A DNA stretch of 64,000 nucleotides from Bacteroidales bacterium (GTDB lineage Bacteria > Bacteroidota > Bacteroidia > Bacteroidales > UBA10428), in NCBI GenBank assembly GCA_016928305.1, contig JAFGKY010000028.1, positions 43,627 to 107,626 on the forward strand. Direction: 5' to 3'. Of this stretch, positions 62,024 through 64,000 are shown in pieces. The position numbers and the translations under genes were made by a program. The notes beneath the pieces were generated by a model. That model worked only from the letters and a program-made list of their open reading frames with translations. It made no database searches and was not told the origin of the DNA. How positions within the stretch are numbered: position 1 is the stretch's first letter; each line of letters opens with the position of its first letter.

Positions 62024-63835
62024 ATGCTTATGAAAAAGTATTTAGTCTCAATTCTACCGATAAGCTTGGGTTTATTTCTTTGCAGCAGTTTATACGCTCA
62101 ATTGACTGCAACAAACTGGGCAGATGTCATCAAAGAAGATAAGGGTGATGTTGTTGTTGTAAAGGGATATGAATCAAGTGGTTTCTTTAACACTTTGTTA
62201 ACTGCTGTTAAGGGAGACACTACCGCAACCGGTGAACGTACGAATCCAAATCGTATCTATGAAACGATACCCGGAGAAACCTATATTTCGGACGTAACGC
62301 TGGAACTGGATGCAACTGTTCCGCTTTTACGCATTACCGCGCCTTTGCCGGATGCCGGTGTGAAGCCTCCTCTTCATATCAGGGCCAATAAAGGTGACGG
62401 CACGTTTGATAAGACATTTTTCCAGTCACCGGGAAGCACGTATATGGAAAACCAGTATTTTCTTCACGCCACAATCAACGAAACTTTTGACCGCGAATTT
62501 ATGCGCTGTCAGGGTATTGGCTCCCACCATGAGTATCACAACTGTGTTTTCGAATTGACAAACTGGACACACCATGTGCCACAAGCCAATCGTCAGACTT
62601 ATAAGTATATCGACTGTAAGTTTATTAATGTTGGTAATGAAGCCACACTTGAGAAAGGCTGTGTTCTGGAAACCCGTACTTTGCCTCCCGATACTGTATG
62701 GTTCGAGAACTGTACATACCTTAATGGCGGTATTCTTGTACTTGGATTGGAAACGACGGGGCCGATGTTTGTTTATTTAAATCATAACACAATAGTAAAT
62801 TGTTCTCAACCACCTTTGTGTTTTCCATCTGCGGCAGAGATGGTAGTTACAAACAACCTGTTCGTTAATGCAGGTTTTGTGGCTGATTATCCTACATTTT
62901 ACCCGTTATTTGATGATGATGATTTGTTACCGAAAGGTATTATAAACATGGATACGATAGAAAATGTGTGGATTCAGAACTGGTATCTTGATGCAAATAG
63001 TAATTCATTTTATCCTGTAGCTGAAACAGATCGAAAAGTTTTGTTTGCCAAGAATTCTGCCTGGTGGGATCCCCGTTTTGCAACTATGGTTAGCAGTCAA
63101 TTGCCAGCCATCCCTGCTGAAATTGGGCCTTATCAATGGATGAGCCAGATGATTCTTATGAACGAACGTACACAGGCAATGTTTAATGATGATGCATCAT
63201 ATCCTTATTTAAATGAAGGTACAAATCTGAGTATTCAACCTGATTTTGTTAACAATGCAGATTTGGTTGATGCATGGGTTAGTTATGTGATAACAAACTC
63301 AACACCGGGAAGTCCTAACGGGGGAGATCTGATGCCGAAATGGAGAACCCATTTGACAACAGAAGTATACATGCCCGATTGGCCAATGTTAGCTGACCTT
63401 TCATATTCTGATGCTACATTGAAATCAGCAGGATATTATGGACTGCCATTAGGTGATTTAAATTGGTTTCCGAGCGCCAAAGCAACATGGAAAGGAAAAG
63501 GAGAACAAGAAGCTCTTATTGCTGCATTAAAGGCGGGAGAATTACCTGCCGGGATAAACAAAAACTTAACAATCAACGAGTTAAAGTTTTCAGTTTATCC
63601 AAATCCTTTCTCAAAAACAGCATATGTTGAATATGAACTTGGCAGTAATGAAAATGTTGAACTGAATATTTACAACCTAGTTGGTGAAAAGGTCAGGTCT
63701 GTAAATATGGGTTATCAGTCAAAAGGTAGCTATACTGTAACGCTTGATAAAGATAATCTTAATTCAGGGATGTATATCCTGCAGATAAAAACTGATAACA
63801 AGGTTGGAGCTGCAGCTAAAATTACTGTTTATTAA
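62024..63835 (+). CDS. T9SS-secreted protein of unknown family, partner of the TonB receptor
   Basis: The 603-residue protein has a signal peptide (SILPISLGLFLCSSLYAQ). Residues about 30-320 contain successive turns with N-rich ends (FHATINETFDRE-like, YHNCVFELTNWTHHVP, YKYIDCKFINVGN, WFENCTYLNGGILVLGLE, VYLNHNTIVNCSQPP, MVVTNNLFVNAG), the look of a right-handed parallel beta-helix. Residues about 330-510 are aromatic-rich and not assigned. The last 80 are a T9SS type A sorting domain (FSVYPNPFSKTAYVEYEL ... GMYILQIKTDNK). It has no lyase active-site motif that I can find. Its place behind the receptor suggests glycan capture at the surface, replacing SusD. The ATG at 62030 is an alternative start. 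Confidence 0.75.
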   Translation: MLMKKYLVSILPISLGLFLCSSLYAQLTATNWADVIKEDKGDVVVVKGYESSGFFNTLLTAVKGDTTATGERTNPNRIYETIPGETYISDVTLELDATVPLLRITAPLPDAGVKPPLHIRANKGDGTFDKTFFQSPGSTYMENQYFLHATINETFDREFMRCQGIGSHHEYHNCVFELTNWTHHVPQANRQTYKYIDCKFINVGNEATLEKGCVLETRTLPPDTVWFENCTYLNGGILVLGLETTGPMFVYLNHNTIVNCSQPPLCFPSAAEMVVTNNLFVNAGFVADYPTFYPLFDDDDLLPKGIINMDTIENVWIQNWYLDANSNSFYPVAETDRKVLFAKNSAWWDPRFATMVSSQLPAIPAEIGPYQWMSQMILMNERTQAMFNDDASYPYLNEGTNLSIQPDFVNNADLVDAWVSYVITNSTPGSPNGGDLMPKWRTHLTTEVYMPDWPMLADLSYSDATLKSAGYYGLPLGDLNWFPSAKATWKGKGEQEALIAALKAGELPAGINKNLTINELKFSVYPNPFSKTAYVEYELGSNENVELNIYNLVGEKVRSVNMGYQSKGSYTVTLDKDNLNSGMYILQIKTDNKVGAAAKITVY

Positions 63836-63891
63836 GAGGAAGAGTTTATTTGGTTTTTTTTCATAGTTATCTGAGTAGGCGGAATTCCCAG

Positions 63892-63926
63892 GCTGCGGAC
63901 AAATATAAATGTTCGCAGCTTCTTTT
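63892..63926 (+). terminator. Rho-independent terminator after the receptor operon
   Basis: GCTGCGGAC (63892-63900) pairs with GTTCGCAGC (63911-63919) with one G-T pair around a 10-base loop, then TTCTTTT. It ends the TonB receptor-T9SS protein unit, which supports the two genes being one operon. Downstream to the window end no gene is seen. Confidence 0.75.
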
Positions 63927-64000
63927 GCAACATACTGTTTTCCTGTTGAGAGTATTTGTTGCATAAGGACTATTCCGGGGAGAATATTGAAAACAACCAG

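Noticed and set aside
62024..63835. SusD homologue
   Set aside because: No lipobox cysteine, no TPR-like helical pattern, and a T9SS sorting domain at the C-terminus; not SusD-like.

Overview
The window is a chromosomal segment of a member of the Bacteroidetes, most likely an anaerobic Bacteroidales-type organism. The signs are type IX secretion (T9SS) C-terminal sorting domains on five proteins, a TonB-dependent receptor with a carboxypeptidase-regulatory-like N-domain, DUF4252, DUF6272 and DUF6057 proteins, and several promoters with the Bacteroidetes -7 element TAnnTTTG. A glycyl radical enzyme (hydroxyproline dehydratase) and its activase point to oxygen-free growth. No tRNA, rRNA, CRISPR array, transposase or integrase was recognised.

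Bases 1-34,700 are mostly housekeeping. In order they hold the tail of a MATE exporter; an operon yicC-gmk-nadD-DUF6272; hypD and its activase on the minus strand; a Ca/Na antiporter; an LtaS-like sulfatase-fold enzyme; a minus-strand group purB-GT2-ABC exporter; nfeD-mltG; a phosphohexomutase with altered active-site residues; murB; a GT4 glycosyltransferase; ribosomal protein L25 and pth; a large multi-PAS hybrid histidine kinase; a CBS protein divergent from pdxJ-hydrolase; a DEDD exonuclease; manA-like, engB and prs; a nitroreductase/oxidoreductase pair; and an ABC-2 transporter pair with a DUF4252 protein. Intergenic spaces here carry a family of heptanucleotide tandem arrays (5.3, 18.8 and 20.1 kb, with decayed relatives at 21.7 and 31.0 kb). 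They sit directly against stop codons or a promoter element.

Bases 34,900-36,400 hold a small lipoprotein gene and a 1-kb AT-rich spacer with one strong terminator that has no obvious gene in front of it. From 36.4 kb to the end lies a pectin-degradation locus. The first block (36.4-46.1 kb, plus strand) encodes three pectate lyase-type proteins, a nucleoside-hydrolase-like DUF1593 protein, an SGNH esterase and a GH105 unsaturated-uronyl hydrolase. The second block (46.3-54.7 kb) has a T9SS-secreted DUF362 protein divergent from an operon of a DUF6057 membrane protein, a TolB/PD40-like lipoprotein with a CxxCH motif, and a fourth, multidomain pectate lyase. The third block (55.0-63.9 kb) holds a VOC protein, a PL10-like gene broken by two amber codons, a GH43 enzyme, and a TonB-dependent receptor followed by a T9SS-secreted protein of unknown family.

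The locus reads as a pectin system: lyases cut homogalacturonan or rhamnogalacturonan at the surface or outside, esterase and GH43 trim decorations, GH105 removes unsaturated uronates, and the TonB receptor imports fragments. No SusD-type lipoprotein and no dedicated regulator lie in the window. The protein in the SusD position is instead a T9SS-sorted, probably beta-rich protein. This is the best candidate for an unusual system here.
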